Positions 16,379 to 26,698 of a DNA stretch of 64,000 nucleotides are shown piece by piece. Position 1 is the first letter of the stretch, and each line of letters begins with the position of its first letter. The DNA comes from Erythrobacteraceae bacterium (GTDB taxonomy: Bacteria > Pseudomonadota > Alphaproteobacteria > Sphingomonadales > Sphingomonadaceae): contig JAHEAX010000006.1 of the NCBI GenBank assembly GCA_024642525.1, positions 1 through 64,000 on the forward strand. Reading direction: 5' to 3'. Under the pieces are notes generated by a model. That model did not search any database. It had not been told where the DNA came from and saw only the letters and a list, made by a program, of their open reading frames with translations. The position numbers were made by a program, and so were the translations under genes.

Positions 16379-18481
16379 ATGACGAATTATGTAACGCGCG
16401 CCGGGCTTCAGGTTGATTCTGCCCTCGCCGGTTTTGTCGATAGCGAAGTTCTCGGCCCGCTTGGCCGCGATGTGGATGGTTTCTGGCAGGGCTTTGCCGA
16501 ACTGGTCGCCACATTTGCACCGCGTAACCGCAGCTTGCTGGAAACACGCGATGACCTTCAGGCAAAAATTGATGCCTGGCATGTCGAACGGCGCGGCAAG
16601 CCCCATGATGCGGCTTCCTATCGCGCTTTCCTGGAAGAAATCGGGTATCTGGTGCCGGAGCCCGATGCGTTCACCATCGGGACGCAGAATGTCGATCCGG
16701 AAATTGCCACCATGGCCGGGCCGCAGTTGGTGGTGCCGGTTCTCAATGCCCGCTTCCTGCTCAATGCCGCCAATGCGCGCTGGGGCAGCCTGTATGATGC
16801 ATTTTATGGCACCGATGCGCTGGAAGATGCGCCAGTTGCAAAAATTTCCGGATATGACCCTGAAAGGGGCGCTGCTGTCATCAAGGCGGGGCGCGAATTT
16901 CTCGATCAGGCTGTTCCGCTGAAAAGCGGCAGCTGGGCCGATTTGACCGCTGGCGAAGGCGCCATTCCGATTGCGGATGACGGGCAATATGTCGGCCAGA
17001 CAGAGAGGGGCCGCATGTTCCGCAACAATGGTCTGCACATCGAGGTCATTTTCGATGCCGACAGCCCGATCGGCAAAACCGATGCTGGCGGCATTGCCGA
17101 TATCATTCTGGAATCCGCACTGACTGCGATTGTCGATCTGGAAGATTCGGTTGCGGCGGTGGATGCCGAAGACAAGCTGGTTGCCTACCGCAACTGGCTG
17201 GGTGTCATTCGCGGCGACCTGGAAGAAAGTTTCGAAAAGGGCGGCAGGACGCTCACCCGCAAACTGGCTGGCGACAAGCGTGTGTTCCTGACCGAAGGAA
17301 GCGAACTGGACCTGCCGGGCCGCAGCCTGCTGTTCGTACGCAATGTCGGCCATCTGATGACCAATCCGGCCATCCTTCTGCCCGATGGGTCGCACATCCC
17401 CGAAGGCATCATGGATGCAGTCATCACCAGCGCCATCGCCGCGCATGATGTGCGCGGGCTGGGCCGTTACTCCAACAGCCGCGAAGGCAGCATCTATATT
17501 GTGAAGCCCAAGATGCACGGGCCTGACGAATGCCGTTTTACCAATGATCTGTTCGATGCAGTTGAAGATTTGCTGGAACTGCCGCGTCACACGATCAAGG
17601 TTGGCGTGATGGACGAAGAACGCCGCACAAGCGCCAATCTTGGTGCTTGCATTCACGCGGTGAAAGACCGGATCGTTTTCATCAACACCGGCTTCCTCGA
17701 CCGCACGGGAGACGAGATTCACACTTCGATGCAAGCAGGGCCGATGGTGCGTAAGGGCGCGATGAAAATCAGCGACTGGCTGACTGCATATGAAACCCGC
17801 AATGTCGGCATTGGCCTGCGTCACGGCCTTTCAGGCAAGGCGCAGATCGGCAAGGGCATGTGGGCCGCACCTGACCTTATGGGCCAGATGATGAAGGAAA
17901 AGATCGGCCATCTCAATGCAGGTGCCAACACCGCATGGGTGCCATCACCGACCGCTGCCACGCTCCACGCGCTGCACTATCACCGCAAGAATGTGTTCGA
18001 AGTGCAGAAAGGGCTGGGCGATGTCCCGTCACTGGACCTGCTGCTGAACATTCCGCTGGCAGATGGTGTGAACTGGAGCGAGGCCGAAGTTAAGGAAGAA
18101 CTCGACAATAATGCGCAAGGCCTGCTCGGCTATGTTGTGCGCTGGATCGATGCGGGCGTTGGCTGTTCCAAGGTGCCAGACATTCACGACATCGGTCTGA
18201 TGGAAGATCGCGCAACGCTGCGTATTTCCAGCCAGCATATGGCCAACTGGCTGCTGCACGGCGTTTGCACCAGCAACCAGGTCATGGATGCGCTGAAGCG
18301 CATGGCTGTGAAAGTGGACGAACAGAATGCGGGCGATCCCGATTACCAGCCAATGGCAGGCAATTGGGACGGCATCGCGTTCAGCGCCGCCTGCGATCTT
18401 GTGTTCAAGGGCGTGGAACAGCCGAGCGGCTATACCGAGCCGCTCCTCCACCAATATCGCCTCGCGAAAAAGGCTAGCTGA
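16379..18481 (+). CDS. glcB: Malate synthase G
   Basis: The 700-residue protein is a full-length isoform G: N-terminal MTNYVTRAGLQVDSALAGFV, a TIM-barrel core with ALTAIVDLEDSVAAVDAEDK, GRSLLFVRNVGHLMTNPAI, KVGVMDEERRTSANL, and the C-terminal plug domain with ISSQHMANWLLHGV. It condenses glyoxylate and acetyl-CoA to malate in the glyoxylate shunt. The ATG at 16379 follows GGGTAGG. The open frame extends upstream to 16181, but that part covers the divergent promoter region and has no family match. Isocitrate lyase is not in this window. Confidence 0.97.
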   Translation: MTNYVTRAGLQVDSALAGFVDSEVLGPLGRDVDGFWQGFAELVATFAPRNRSLLETRDDLQAKIDAWHVERRGKPHDAASYRAFLEEIGYLVPEPDAFTIGTQNVDPEIATMAGPQLVVPVLNARFLLNAANARWGSLYDAFYGTDALEDAPVAKISGYDPERGAAVIKAGREFLDQAVPLKSGSWADLTAGEGAIPIADDGQYVGQTERGRMFRNNGLHIEVIFDADSPIGKTDAGGIADIILESALTAIVDLEDSVAAVDAEDKLVAYRNWLGVIRGDLEESFEKGGRTLTRKLAGDKRVFLTEGSELDLPGRSLLFVRNVGHLMTNPAILLPDGSHIPEGIMDAVITSAIAAHDVRGLGRYSNSREGSIYIVKPKMHGPDECRFTNDLFDAVEDLLELPRHTIKVGVMDEERRTSANLGACIHAVKDRIVFINTGFLDRTGDEIHTSMQAGPMVRKGAMKISDWLTAYETRNVGIGLRHGLSGKAQIGKGMWAAPDLMGQMMKEKIGHLNAGANTAWVPSPTAATLHALHYHRKNVFEVQKGLGDVPSLDLLLNIPLADGVNWSEAEVKEELDNNAQGLLGYVVRWIDAGVGCSKVPDIHDIGLMEDRATLRISSQHMANWLLHGVCTSNQVMDALKRMAVKVDEQNAGDPDYQPMAGNWDGIAFSAACDLVFKGVEQPSGYTEPLLHQYRLAKKAS

Positions 18482-18531
18482 TCAAAATCAGGGCCGGCAG
18501 GCATCGCAAGATGGCCGCTGGCCTCGCGCCA

Positions 18532-18756
18532 TTATTTGAAGGTGCGTTTTATCACGATCACTGCCAGAGATACTGCCCCTGCAAACAGCAGGGCGATGGT
18601 GGTCTTGCGAAATATGGTTGAGACATCCGGTTGGAGCCTTGTGAATTTTCCGGCCCATTCGGGTGATTGCATGGCGTAAAGCATGAAACCTGCCACGCCG
18701 ATGAGCAGTGCGAGCATGATGGGGCCGAGCGGACCTTTGACGTTACCTGTGGCCAC
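18532..18756 (-). CDS. Small two-helix membrane protein
   Basis: The 74-residue protein has two transmembrane helices, IMLALLIGVAGFMLYAM near residues 13-29 and TIALLFAGAVSLAVIVI near 52-68. I chose the GTG at 18756 because a perfect AGGAG lies 6 bases before it; a longer frame to GTG 18837 is less well supported. No family recognised. Convergent with glcB. Confidence 0.6.
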   Translation of the reverse strand: MATGNVKGPLGPIMLALLIGVAGFMLYAMQSPEWAGKFTRLQPDVSTIFRKTTIALLFAGAVSLAVIVIKRTFK

Positions 18757-18854
18757 TTCATTCTCCTGCCCAACCTGCGTGAAACTGGCCTTGTCATAAG
18801 CGAATGGCAAGGGCGTGAGGGTGATCTTCCACCCCACGCATGCCTTCGATAAAT

Positions 18855-18889
18855 AAAAGGCACCGCGGCTGTTTCGCCGCGATGCCTTT
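18855..18889 (-). terminator. Terminator of the lipoprotein gene
   Basis: AAAGGCA-CGCGGC pairs with GCCGCG-TGCCTTT around a short loop, with one mismatch. On the minus strand it is followed by TTTTATTT, so it ends transcription of the gene at 18914-19318. Confidence 0.8.
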
Positions 18890-18913
18890 GGATCTCAGAG
18901 CGTGAAAGCGGGC

Positions 18914-19318
18914 TTATGCTTCTACGCGTTCAATCGTCGAAGATTCGCCGGTGTCAGGATCGGTCGATGTCCAGACGCCTGCTTCGTCGATAACTTCATT
19001 ATAGCATTTCTGCACAGAGCCTTCCTTGTCCGACTTCGAGCAATAGGAATCGGGTGATTTCTGCTCCCAGGTGCCGGTTTCCGGTTCCTCGCCCTCGGTA
19101 GTGGCCGTGTAGGTTCCGTCTTCGCGAACTTCCTCGATGCTCACTTTGCCGTCAGCGCTGGTCACTTTGTAGGTGCCGGTGCTGGGGCCGCCATCAGCGG
19201 CCGTCGGTGCGGCTGCTGTTTCCGTGACTTCTGCCGGAGCTGCTGTTTCGTCCGTAGTTTCTGCCGGCGAACATGCTGCCAGCACGGTAATCGCAGATAC
19301 AATCATAAATTTTTTCAT
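18914..19318 (-). CDS. Predicted lipoprotein, unknown function
   Basis: The 134-residue protein starts MKKFMIVSAITVLAACS (lipobox LAAC). An Ala/Thr/Glu-rich linker follows, then a small domain: GTYKVTSADGKVSIEEV, GTYTATTEGEEPETGTW, and two Cys (SYCSKSD and QKCYNEV) that could form a disulfide. The domain is acidic and beta-rich in appearance. ATG 19318 has GGGGA upstream. Similar short acidic lipoproteins are common in sphingomonads, but no function is known. Confidence 0.8.
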   Translation of the reverse strand: MKKFMIVSAITVLAACSPAETTDETAAPAEVTETAAAPTAADGGPSTGTYKVTSADGKVSIEEVREDGTYTATTEGEEPETGTWEQKSPDSYCSKSDKEGSVQKCYNEVIDEAGVWTSTDPDTGESSTIERVEA

Positions 19319-19461
19319 ACATTTCCCCACTTGTTACGAGGCAATGTGGCCGCAGCCTTCATCGCGATTCGCGACCCCGGACGAAGGCTAGGCTTTAATG
19401 GCGGGAATGCAAATCACTCGTCTGGCAGTACCATTGTGACGCCAGGGCAGGGGCATTTCGG

Positions 19462-20283
19462 TCAGGTCAGGGCGCGGGCCAGTGCCACGAATTCATCGAC
19501 TGACAGCGTTTCTGCACGCCTTTGCGTGTCGATCCCCAGTTGCTCCAGCGCCTCAACTGCGCCTGCAATGCCTTTAACGCTCTGGCGCAGCATTTTGCGC
19601 CGCTGACCGAAGGCCGCTTCGGTGATGCGTTCCAGCATCCTGGCAGACACGCCTTCGGGCATTGCTGCCGGAACAACATGGACGATCGCGCTCATCACCT
19701 TGGGCGGGGGGGTAAAGGCGCTGCGGTGGACTTTCATCGCCATGCTGGCGTCGCTGCGCCACTGCGCCAGCACTGCCAGCCTGCCAAAGGCAGAACTGCC
19801 GGTGGAAGCGACAATCCGCTGAGCGACTTCCTGCTGGAACATCAGCGTCAGGCTGGTCCATTGCGGCGGCCAGCCTTCCCCGCCCAGCCAGCGCACGAAC
19901 AGCGCCGTGCCGACATTGTAGGGCAGGTTGGACAGCACGGCGAAAGGTTCTGCCATCAATTCATTGTGATCCAGCTTGAGAGCATCGCCCTGGATAATGC
20001 GCAGCTGGCCCGGAAAAGCTTCCGATAATTCTTCGAGAGCAGGGAGGCAGCGGCTGTCCATTTCAATGGCAGTCACGCGTGCCCCTGCACGCAGCAGAGC
20101 GCGGGTCAGGCCGCCGGGGCCGGGGCCGACTTCCAGCACGGCCTTGCCTGCAAGATCGCCCGGGATTGCAGCAATACGGGCTAGCAGCTGTTCGTCGAAC
20201 AGGAAATTCTGTCCCAACGCCTTTGATGCACTCAGCCCATGGCGGGCGATGACTTCGCGCAAGGGCGGCAGGTCATCGTTCAT
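19462..20283 (-). CDS. ksgA: 16S rRNA (adenine1518/1519-N6) dimethyltransferase KsgA
   Basis: The 273-residue protein has [12 protein letters not shown], the SAM-binding [12 protein letters not shown], the acidic IEMDSR at the end of strand 2, GDALKLD, and the catalytic NLPYNVGT (motif IV). A C-terminal helical domain with [11 protein letters not shown] follows. It dimethylates A1518 and A1519 during small-subunit maturation. The ATG at 20283 overlaps the pdxA stop (ATGA). The last gene of lptD-surA-pdxA-ksgA. Confidence 0.97.
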   Translation of the reverse strand: MNDDLPPLREVIARHGLSASKALGQNFLFDEQLLARIAAIPGDLAGKAVLEVGPGPGGLTRALLRAGARVTAIEMDSRCLPALEELSEAFPGQLRIIQGDALKLDHNELMAEPFAVLSNLPYNVGTALFVRWLGGEGWPPQWTSLTLMFQQEVAQRIVASTGSSAFGRLAVLAQWRSDASMAMKVHRSAFTPPPKVMSAIVHVVPAAMPEGVSARMLERITEAAFGQRRKMLRQSVKGIAGAVEALEQLGIDTQRRAETLSVDEFVALARALT

Positions 20284-21305
20284 TGCCCGCGCCTTGCAGC
20301 GCATTCACCGGCCATGCGGATTGCCGCAATCATCGCGCCAGCATCGGCCTTGCCGGTTCCGGCAATGTCGAAGGCGGTGCCGTGGTCGGGCGAAGTGCGG
20401 ATGATTGGCAGGCCGAGCGTGACATTCACGCCCGAATCGAAATCCAGTGCCTTCAGCGGGATCAGCGCCTGGTCATGATACATGGCCAGGGCCACGTCGT
20501 ATTTCTGGCGGGAATGCGGGGCGAACATCGCATCTGCAGGGTGCGGGCCGGTGGCATCGATGCCGTCTTCGCGCAGCGCAGCGATGGCAGGCGCAATAAT
20601 GCGGATCTCCTCGTCCCCGAACTGCCCGTTTTCACCGGCATGGGGGTTGAGGCCCGCGACGGCCAAGCGCGGCGAAATTATGCCGAAATCGCGGGTCAAG
20701 GCGTCTGCAGTAATCCGCGCGCGGCGGCGGATGAGATTGACCGATAGCAGGCTTGCCACTTCCGAAAGGGCGCAATGCACGGTCAGCGGCACAGTGCGCA
20801 GCTGCGGGCCGGCGAGCATCATGACAGCATTTTCTGCCGCAATGTTGCAGGACGCAGCCAGAAATTCGGTCTGGCCCGGATATTTGAACCCGACCTTGGC
20901 CAGTTCGGACTTTGCCACAGGCGCAGTCACGACCGCGGTTGCTTTGCCTTCCTTCGCAAGCTGCGTCGCATGGCGCAGGGACGCAAATGCCAGCCTTGCA
21001 CCGTCCGGCGATGGTTTGCCCGGCTGATAAGAGGCTTGCGATGGGTCTGCCCCGCTGCCCGCCATTGCCGGCAGGTCCAGCACTGGCAGGCCATCTGGAA
21101 AAGCAGACGCGGCTTGCTGCGGGTCGGTAACCCTGACGACCGGAACATCCAGCCCACGCATCATTGCCGCAGCGGCGAGGATTTCTGACCCGCCAACTAC
21201 GAAGAAAGGTTGCAACTTCTCCAGGCCGCGCCGGACCCATGCCTGTGCGATCAGTTCGGGGCCAATCCCTGCCGGATCACCGAGCGAGATGGCCAGCGAA
21301 GTCAT
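20280..21305 (-). CDS. pdxA: 4-hydroxythreonine-4-phosphate dehydrogenase PdxA
   Basis: The 341-residue protein starts [18 protein letters not shown] and contains FLAASC near the substrate site, [25 protein letters not shown] and [18 protein letters not shown], all PdxA landmarks with the metal-binding His residues. It makes 3-amino-1-hydroxyacetone phosphate for pyridoxal phosphate synthesis. ATG 21305 is used; a TTG one codon earlier is possible. It follows surA by 23 bases. Confidence 0.97.
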   Translation of the reverse strand: MTSLAISLGDPAGIGPELIAQAWVRRGLEKLQPFFVVGGSEILAAAAMMRGLDVPVVRVTDPQQAASAFPDGLPVLDLPAMAGSGADPSQASYQPGKPSPDGARLAFASLRHATQLAKEGKATAVVTAPVAKSELAKVGFKYPGQTEFLAASCNIAAENAVMMLAGPQLRTVPLTVHCALSEVASLLSVNLIRRRARITADALTRDFGIISPRLAVAGLNPHAGENGQFGDEEIRIIAPAIAALREDGIDATGPHPADAMFAPHSRQKYDVALAMYHDQALIPLKALDFDSGVNVTLGLPIIRTSPDHGTAFDIAGTGKADAGAMIAAIRMAGECAARRGQ

Positions 21306-21328
21306 CAAATCACGTTCAAAGCTGCTGG

Positions 21329-22714
21329 TCAGTTATATTCGATATAGGCATCGTTACGAAGATCCCGCAGATAACGCTGGGCGCGCTTGGAAATACGTTC
21401 GTTTTCCATCTGCTCCATCATCTGGTCGAAATCCGGGCCAGCATCAGGCTTGGGATCATCGCGGCCGCACAGCATCAGCACACGGACACCATCGGTGACC
21501 GAACCGAAGGGCGGGGTGGTTTCGCCAAGCTGCAGCTGCAGCAGCGCGCTTTGCAACTGTTCAGGCAATGCGCGGGCGCGGATCTGGTCGTTTGTTACCA
21601 CTTCTGCGCCGATTGTGGCGGCAATCGTTTCTGCATCGCCGCAACCACGCATGGTTTTTACCGTGCTGGAAAACTGTTCGACGCGGGCGGTTGCGTCTTT
21701 TTCGCTGATGCCGGCAGGGAAGCTGATTGAAATCTGCTTCAGGCTCAGCAATGCATCGCGCGGGTCAGCCATCAGGATCTGGCGCTTGTCGATAAGGTAG
21801 AGAATTTCAAAACCACCGGGGATTTCAAACGGACCGACCAGCTGGCCGGGCGCCATCGTGCGGGCCACTGTCTGCATCTCGGTCGGCAGCGTTTCCAGCC
21901 GGACAAAGCCGAGGTCACCACCCACAGCGGCGGTTGATGCTTCGGAAAACTGGCGTGCATAGGCGACAAAGCTGCCACCTTGCTGCAACTGCTGCACGAT
22001 GCGCTGGGCATTCTGCATCACAGCTTCACGTGTTGCAGGCGTAGCCGAAAGATAGATTTCGCCGAGACGATATTCATCAGTGCCGCGCGATGCTTCCATC
22101 CGTTCCAGCAATTCGCGGACTTCTTCTTCGGATACGTTGATGAACGGCGCAATGGTGCGGCGCAGAAGGCGCTGCCATGCCAATTCACCTTCAATCTGGC
22201 GTTTCAGCGACACTGGCGAGGAACCGATGCCGATGAGATAGGCATCCATCTTGCTGGTATCCTGCCCGAAATTCTGGGCGGCGACCTGTGCGTAGCGCTG
22301 ATTGATTTCTTCGCGCGGGATTACGATTTCCTGCGCTGCTGCTTCCTGGATCTGGAGTGTTTCGTCGATCAGGTTACGCAGCACCTGCATCCGCACGCGT
22401 TGCAGTTCTTCTTCAGGCAGCTGGCCTTCCGACGCAGCGACCAGCAAGGCAACACGGTGTTCCACATCGGTGCCGGTGATGACCGAACCGTTGACCATGG
22501 CCGTAGCGCGGCGATTGTTGGGGTCGTTCTTGCCCAATAAAGTCACGTTTTCAGGAATGCCGAGCGGATTGTCGATTTCGCCCGCGTCTTGTGCCTGGGC
22601 CTGTGCCGCCACGGGTGCCGTGACGAGGCTGATGGTGGCAATTCCTGTCAGAAATTTGGAAATGGTCTTTTGAATCACACGTAAATTCCGATTAACGCGC
22701 GCTTTTTGCGCCAT
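21329..22714 (-). CDS. surA: Periplasmic chaperone and peptidyl-prolyl isomerase SurA
   Basis: The 461-residue protein has an N-terminal export signal (KTISKFLTGIATISLVTAPVAAQAQA), the SurA chaperone region with ATAMVNGSVITGTDVEHRV and VLRNLIDETLQIQEA, then a parvulin domain with SEASTAAVGGDLGFVRLETLP, and a second, diverged region before the C-terminal YLRDLRNDAYIEY helix. It escorts outer-membrane proteins to Bam. I used ATG 22714, which puts the signal at residues 10-40. Its position after lptD, one of its main clients, is conserved. Confidence 0.93.
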   Translation of the reverse strand: MAQKARVNRNLRVIQKTISKFLTGIATISLVTAPVAAQAQAQDAGEIDNPLGIPENVTLLGKNDPNNRRATAMVNGSVITGTDVEHRVALLVAASEGQLPEEELQRVRMQVLRNLIDETLQIQEAAAQEIVIPREEINQRYAQVAAQNFGQDTSKMDAYLIGIGSSPVSLKRQIEGELAWQRLLRRTIAPFINVSEEEVRELLERMEASRGTDEYRLGEIYLSATPATREAVMQNAQRIVQQLQQGGSFVAYARQFSEASTAAVGGDLGFVRLETLPTEMQTVARTMAPGQLVGPFEIPGGFEILYLIDKRQILMADPRDALLSLKQISISFPAGISEKDATARVEQFSSTVKTMRGCGDAETIAATIGAEVVTNDQIRARALPEQLQSALLQLQLGETTPPFGSVTDGVRVLMLCGRDDPKPDAGPDFDQMMEQMENERISKRAQRYLRDLRNDAYIEYN

Positions 22715-22831
22715 GAACTGCCCCGGTAATTGCTTTTTCAGGCTTAACCGTAGCTGAGTGGCTGCGCAAATAGCCGGTTTAGGCCCCGCTGCCAATTGCA
22801 CCATTCAGCCTATCCCCCCTGCTATGCCTGT

Positions 22832-25126
22832 CTATCGGAAACCGAGGTTTCGCAAAGAAAAGAACAGCTGGAAGGTATCGCCCCGTCGGGCATCGCCCGA
22901 GGCAACATAATCGCGCCGCCAGGTGAGGCCGAATTCGAGGCAATCGTCCTGATAGGCAACGCCCAGCCTTGTCCGCACAGGTTCAAAACCGTCAGCGGTA
23001 AAAGTGGGGTCCTCGTTACGATCGGTCAGGTTGAATACGCCCGAGCCGAACAGCGACCAGTATCGCGCAAAGGCAACGCGGGTTGCAACGCGCAGTTCTT
23101 CGCGGTCCTGCAAATCCTCGACCAGCCCGTTGATATCGCGGTTGAGGCGGAGGTAGCCGACTTCTGCGTAGGTGCGGCGCGAGCCGACTGTTGCGTCAAA
23201 TTCGTTGCGGCGAAGGGCTAGGTTGTCCTTGTCCAGCCGGTAGCGGTGCGTCAGCTTTACAAAATCGCGGAAGCGCACTTCGGTCCGGCCGACAAAATCC
23301 GACACTCTTTCGCTGAGTCCGGTGCCGTCGATCAGAATCTGCGGGTCCTTGTCCAGCCGGTAGGACTGGCCAATGGTGGATTTGATGCGCCAGCCCGGGC
23401 GCTGCAGTTCCCAGTCGAACCCGTAGGTAAGCCGGATACCGTCTTCCACACGGTCATAACCAGGGAAGCGGTTGAGCGCGAAGAGATTGGAATCTTCAAG
23501 GTCGATTGCGCGGGCATCTTCGTTGGGCACCGCAAGATTGCGGATTTCCGGTGTGGCCACCAGCTGAACCCGCGGGGTAAGCACCTGTGTCCCGCCGAAT
23601 GCCTGGCCGACGAACGGCCATTTGATATCGACCGCGCCCACTGCAATCGCGCGCCCCTGCCAACCGGGCCTGCCGCGATAGAATGCCGTATCGGTCAGAG
23701 CGTTTTCATCGCTGTGATACACATCGCCGCGCGCCAGCGCCGTCAGCGATACCAGCTGGCCCATGCCGGTTATGGTGCGCAGGTCCCAGCGCGCGCCGGC
23801 AAATGCGCGCTGCGTATCCTGCCCCTCGTCACGCGCAAGGTTGAGCGAATTCAGGTGCAATTCCACCGTGCCGCCCAGAACAGGGTCTGCCATCCGGCGC
23901 CGATAATCGATCACCGGCAGCACTTGCGGGACCTGTCCCTGTTGCTGGTTCAGCCGCAGAACCTGCGTCGCCCAGCCGCCAAACGAAAAATAGGAATTGT
24001 CGTCAATCCGCTCCAGCTCGAACGTGGAACGCAGCCGGTCGTCGCGGCTGATATCATAGCGGCGCAGGAAAGTGCGATCGGTTGCCACGCGGATCGAGCC
24101 GGTCAGGCTCCATTCCGGGCTGAACTGGAACTTGCCATTCGCCGCGATATAGCCGCGCAGGTCACGTTCGGAAGTCGGCACGCCGGTGAAGCTCGAAATA
24201 CGCCTGCTTTCAGTGGCATATCCGGTGATCTGATAGGCGCCCTTGTCGGTCAGGTGGCGCCACTGTGCGGACACCATCGGCGGGGCCTTGGTGAACATAT
24301 AGGCGCTGAGCGTCAGATCGCGATTGTCAGCAAGGCGGAAATAATAATTGCCGTTGATTTCGACGCCGTTTGATTCCGAAATCCGCAAATCGGGCACCAG
24401 GAGGCCCGAAACTGCCTTGCCATCTGTTCTTACAGAAAGGCCGGGCAAGGGCAGCAGGCGTGCGCCGAACAGTTCAAGGTATGCGCCGCGGAACCGAACC
24501 CGGTTATCTTCAGGGTCGTAGGTTACGCGGTCTGCGGTGATGCGCCAGCTGGGATCCTTGCTGCAGCCATCCTCGTCCACCACCGCGCAGGCGCTATAGG
24601 CCGCTTGGGTCAGGATAATGGTGCCGTCTTCCTGCCTGGTGCCGCCGCGCGCTGCCAGGCGGCCCCCTTCGCGCAGGGCCAGCAGCAGGTTTTCCATCGC
24701 GCCAGCTTCGAACTTGTCGGTCAGTTCGAGACGGTCGGTGTAGAGCTGGTTGCCGTCTTCATCCACAAAGCGGACATCGCCACTGGCGACGATGACGCCG
24801 GACTTGCGGTTCCAGTTCACTTCCTGCGCGATAACCGACCGGTCTTCGCTGCGCAGCAGGACATTGCCAGTGGCAGTCACCACTTCATTTTCGGAATCGT
24901 AAGCCAGCGTATCGGCTTCGAAATCGATGTTGCGAACAGCGGTCTCGGCTGCCTGCGATTGCGGTGCGGCAGGCACGGTTTGAGGTTCTTCTGCGCCGGG
25001 CAGCGAGTCCTGGGCCGCGGCAGGCGCGGCATACAAACAGGCAAGCGCCAGCGCAGCGGCTGCCGTGCTGAACTGTCTGGAATGTCTTGTCGCCAGACGT
25101 GGCGCTATCTCGAGGCTGGGGAGCAT
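22832..25126 (-). CDS. lptD: LPS-assembly protein LptD
   Basis: The 764-residue protein has a signal peptide (ALALACLYAAPAAAQDS), an OstA/LptA-like beta-jellyroll domain (VRNIDFEADTLAYDSENEVVTATGNVLL), a Cys pair at SACAVVDEDGCS, and a large C-terminal barrel ending in LFFSLRNLGFR. It inserts LPS into the outer leaflet. The ATG at 25126 gives MLPSLEIAPRLATRHSR; the frame runs on without stops to 26572, but that stretch is the antisense of pepA. LptE and LptA are not nearby. Confidence 0.94.
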   Translation of the reverse strand: MLPSLEIAPRLATRHSRQFSTAAAALALACLYAAPAAAQDSLPGAEEPQTVPAAPQSQAAETAVRNIDFEADTLAYDSENEVVTATGNVLLRSEDRSVIAQEVNWNRKSGVIVASGDVRFVDEDGNQLYTDRLELTDKFEAGAMENLLLALREGGRLAARGGTRQEDGTIILTQAAYSACAVVDEDGCSKDPSWRITADRVTYDPEDNRVRFRGAYLELFGARLLPLPGLSVRTDGKAVSGLLVPDLRISESNGVEINGNYYFRLADNRDLTLSAYMFTKAPPMVSAQWRHLTDKGAYQITGYATESRRISSFTGVPTSERDLRGYIAANGKFQFSPEWSLTGSIRVATDRTFLRRYDISRDDRLRSTFELERIDDNSYFSFGGWATQVLRLNQQQGQVPQVLPVIDYRRRMADPVLGGTVELHLNSLNLARDEGQDTQRAFAGARWDLRTITGMGQLVSLTALARGDVYHSDENALTDTAFYRGRPGWQGRAIAVGAVDIKWPFVGQAFGGTQVLTPRVQLVATPEIRNLAVPNEDARAIDLEDSNLFALNRFPGYDRVEDGIRLTYGFDWELQRPGWRIKSTIGQSYRLDKDPQILIDGTGLSERVSDFVGRTEVRFRDFVKLTHRYRLDKDNLALRRNEFDATVGSRRTYAEVGYLRLNRDINGLVEDLQDREELRVATRVAFARYWSLFGSGVFNLTDRNEDPTFTADGFEPVRTRLGVAYQDDCLEFGLTWRRDYVASGDARRGDTFQLFFSLRNLGFR

Positions 25127-25228
25127 GGCTTGCCTATCGCACCGCCCGCGCGTAATCGCAATCGCCAACAGACTGCTGCGCTGCCTTGGCGGCCACGCTT
25201 CTTCCACACTTGCTTCTTCGGAGACCTC

Positions 25229-26689
25229 ATGAAGATCGATTTTCAGCCCACCGTTCCCGCCGGCAGCCGGCTCATTGCGCATGTCGTAAACAAGGGCGCC
25301 ATGCCCGCGGGACTGGAAAAATCCATCGACGAAGGCGCCGGCACTGCACGTTTCAAGGGCAATGCCGGTCAGATTTTCGAAAGTTTCGTCGAACGTGAAG
25401 GTTCGGTCGTGCGCGTTGCGCTGGCTGGCGCTGGTGATCCAGGTTCGGATGATCGGCGCGAATCGCTTGAAAAAGCCGGTGCCGCCATCACCGCCAAATA
25501 CCTTACTTCGGGCGCGACATCGCTTGTGCTCGACCTTTCCAGTTCGGGCCTGAATGCCAATGAAGCGGCATCGGTAATCCTTGGCCTGCGTCTGCGCGGC
25601 TGGCGTCATGATGCCTATCGCACCACGCTGAAGGAAGAACTGAAGCGCACGCTCACCAGCGTGACCGTGGTGGGCGCGCCCGAAGGAACGCAGGCTGCAT
25701 GGGAAACCGAAGCGGCACTGGCGGCTGGCGTGGAATTCACCCGCGACCTGGTGGCGGAACCTGCAAACAAAGTGTTCCCCGTCAGTTTCGTGGCCAAATG
25801 CCAGGAAAAATTCGCCGGCACCGGTGTCGAAGTAACAGTTCTGGACGAAGACCAGATGGCAGAACTGGGTATGGGCGCGCTTCTGGGTGTCGGGCAGGGT
25901 TCCGAACAGCCATCGCGCCTTCTGGCAATCCGCTGGAATGGCGGCGAAGCAGGCGAAAAGCCGACTGTCTTCGTGGGCAAGGGTGTCACCTTCGATACGG
26001 GCGGCATTTCGCTGAAGCCCGGCGCTGGCATGGAAGACATGAAATGGGACATGGGCGGGGCGGGCGCTGTGGCAGGTGCGATGCTCGCGCTCGCCACGCG
26101 CAAGGCCAAGGCCAATGTCGTGGGCGTCATGGGGCTGGTTGAAAATATGCCTGACGGCAAGGCACAGCGCCCGGGCGATGTGGTCACATCCATGTCGGGC
26201 CAGACCATCGAAGTGATTAACACCGACGCGGAAGGCCGACTGGTGCTGTGCGATGCGCTGCACTGGGCGCAGAAGGAATTCAAACCGGCCGCCATAATCG
26301 ATTTCGCTACGTTGACAGGTGCCATTATCATCTCGCTCGGCAACGAGCATGGCGGCCTGTTCTCCAATGATGACGATCTGGCAGAAAAGCTGACTGCCGC
26401 GGGCAAGGCAACTGGCGACAAGATGTGGCGTTTCCCGCTGTCGCCTGCCTATGACAAGCTGATCGACAGCCCGATTGCCGACATGAAGAACGTGGGCGCG
26501 CGTGGGGCCGGTTCGATCACGGCAGCCCAGTTCCTGCAACGCTTCATCGAAAAGGGCACGCCGTGGGCGCACTGCGATATCGCTGGCATGGTGTGGGCAG
26601 ACAAGCCCGGCACCACCTGGGACAAGGGTGCGACCGGTTTCGGTGTGCGCCTGATCGACCAGTATGTCCGCGACAACCTCGAAGGTTGA
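25229..26689 (+). CDS. pepA: Leucyl aminopeptidase (M17), PepA
   Basis: The 486-residue protein carries the M17 signature NTDAEGRLVL at about residue 331, preceded by GKGVTFDTGGISLKPGAGMEDMKWDMGGA with metal ligands Lys and Asp, and followed by TLTGAIIISLG. The C-terminal half is the catalytic domain; the N-terminal half is the variable alpha/beta domain. It removes N-terminal residues from peptides. ATG 25229 has GGAG 6 bases upstream. It is divergent from lptD with 102 bases between starts, and is followed by DUF2256 and holC, a common pepA-holC neighbourhood. Confidence 0.96.
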   Translation: MKIDFQPTVPAGSRLIAHVVNKGAMPAGLEKSIDEGAGTARFKGNAGQIFESFVEREGSVVRVALAGAGDPGSDDRRESLEKAGAAITAKYLTSGATSLVLDLSSSGLNANEAASVILGLRLRGWRHDAYRTTLKEELKRTLTSVTVVGAPEGTQAAWETEAALAAGVEFTRDLVAEPANKVFPVSFVAKCQEKFAGTGVEVTVLDEDQMAELGMGALLGVGQGSEQPSRLLAIRWNGGEAGEKPTVFVGKGVTFDTGGISLKPGAGMEDMKWDMGGAGAVAGAMLALATRKAKANVVGVMGLVENMPDGKAQRPGDVVTSMSGQTIEVINTDAEGRLVLCDALHWAQKEFKPAAIIDFATLTGAIIISLGNEHGGLFSNDDDLAEKLTAAGKATGDKMWRFPLSPAYDKLIDSPIADMKNVGARGAGSITAAQFLQRFIEKGTPWAHCDIAGMVWADKPGTTWDKGATGFGVRLIDQYVRDNLEG

Positions 26690-26698
26690 TCCAAGGTC

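Noticed and set aside
16364-17824. Minus-strand frame of 486 codons opposite malate synthase G
   Set aside because: Antisense shadow; the malate synthase motifs are intact on the other strand.
25127-26572. Open frame upstream of lptD on the minus strand (a 1246-residue reading if joined)
   Set aside because: It runs antisense to pepA in a GC-rich gene and lacks family similarity; the lptD signal peptide starts at 25126.
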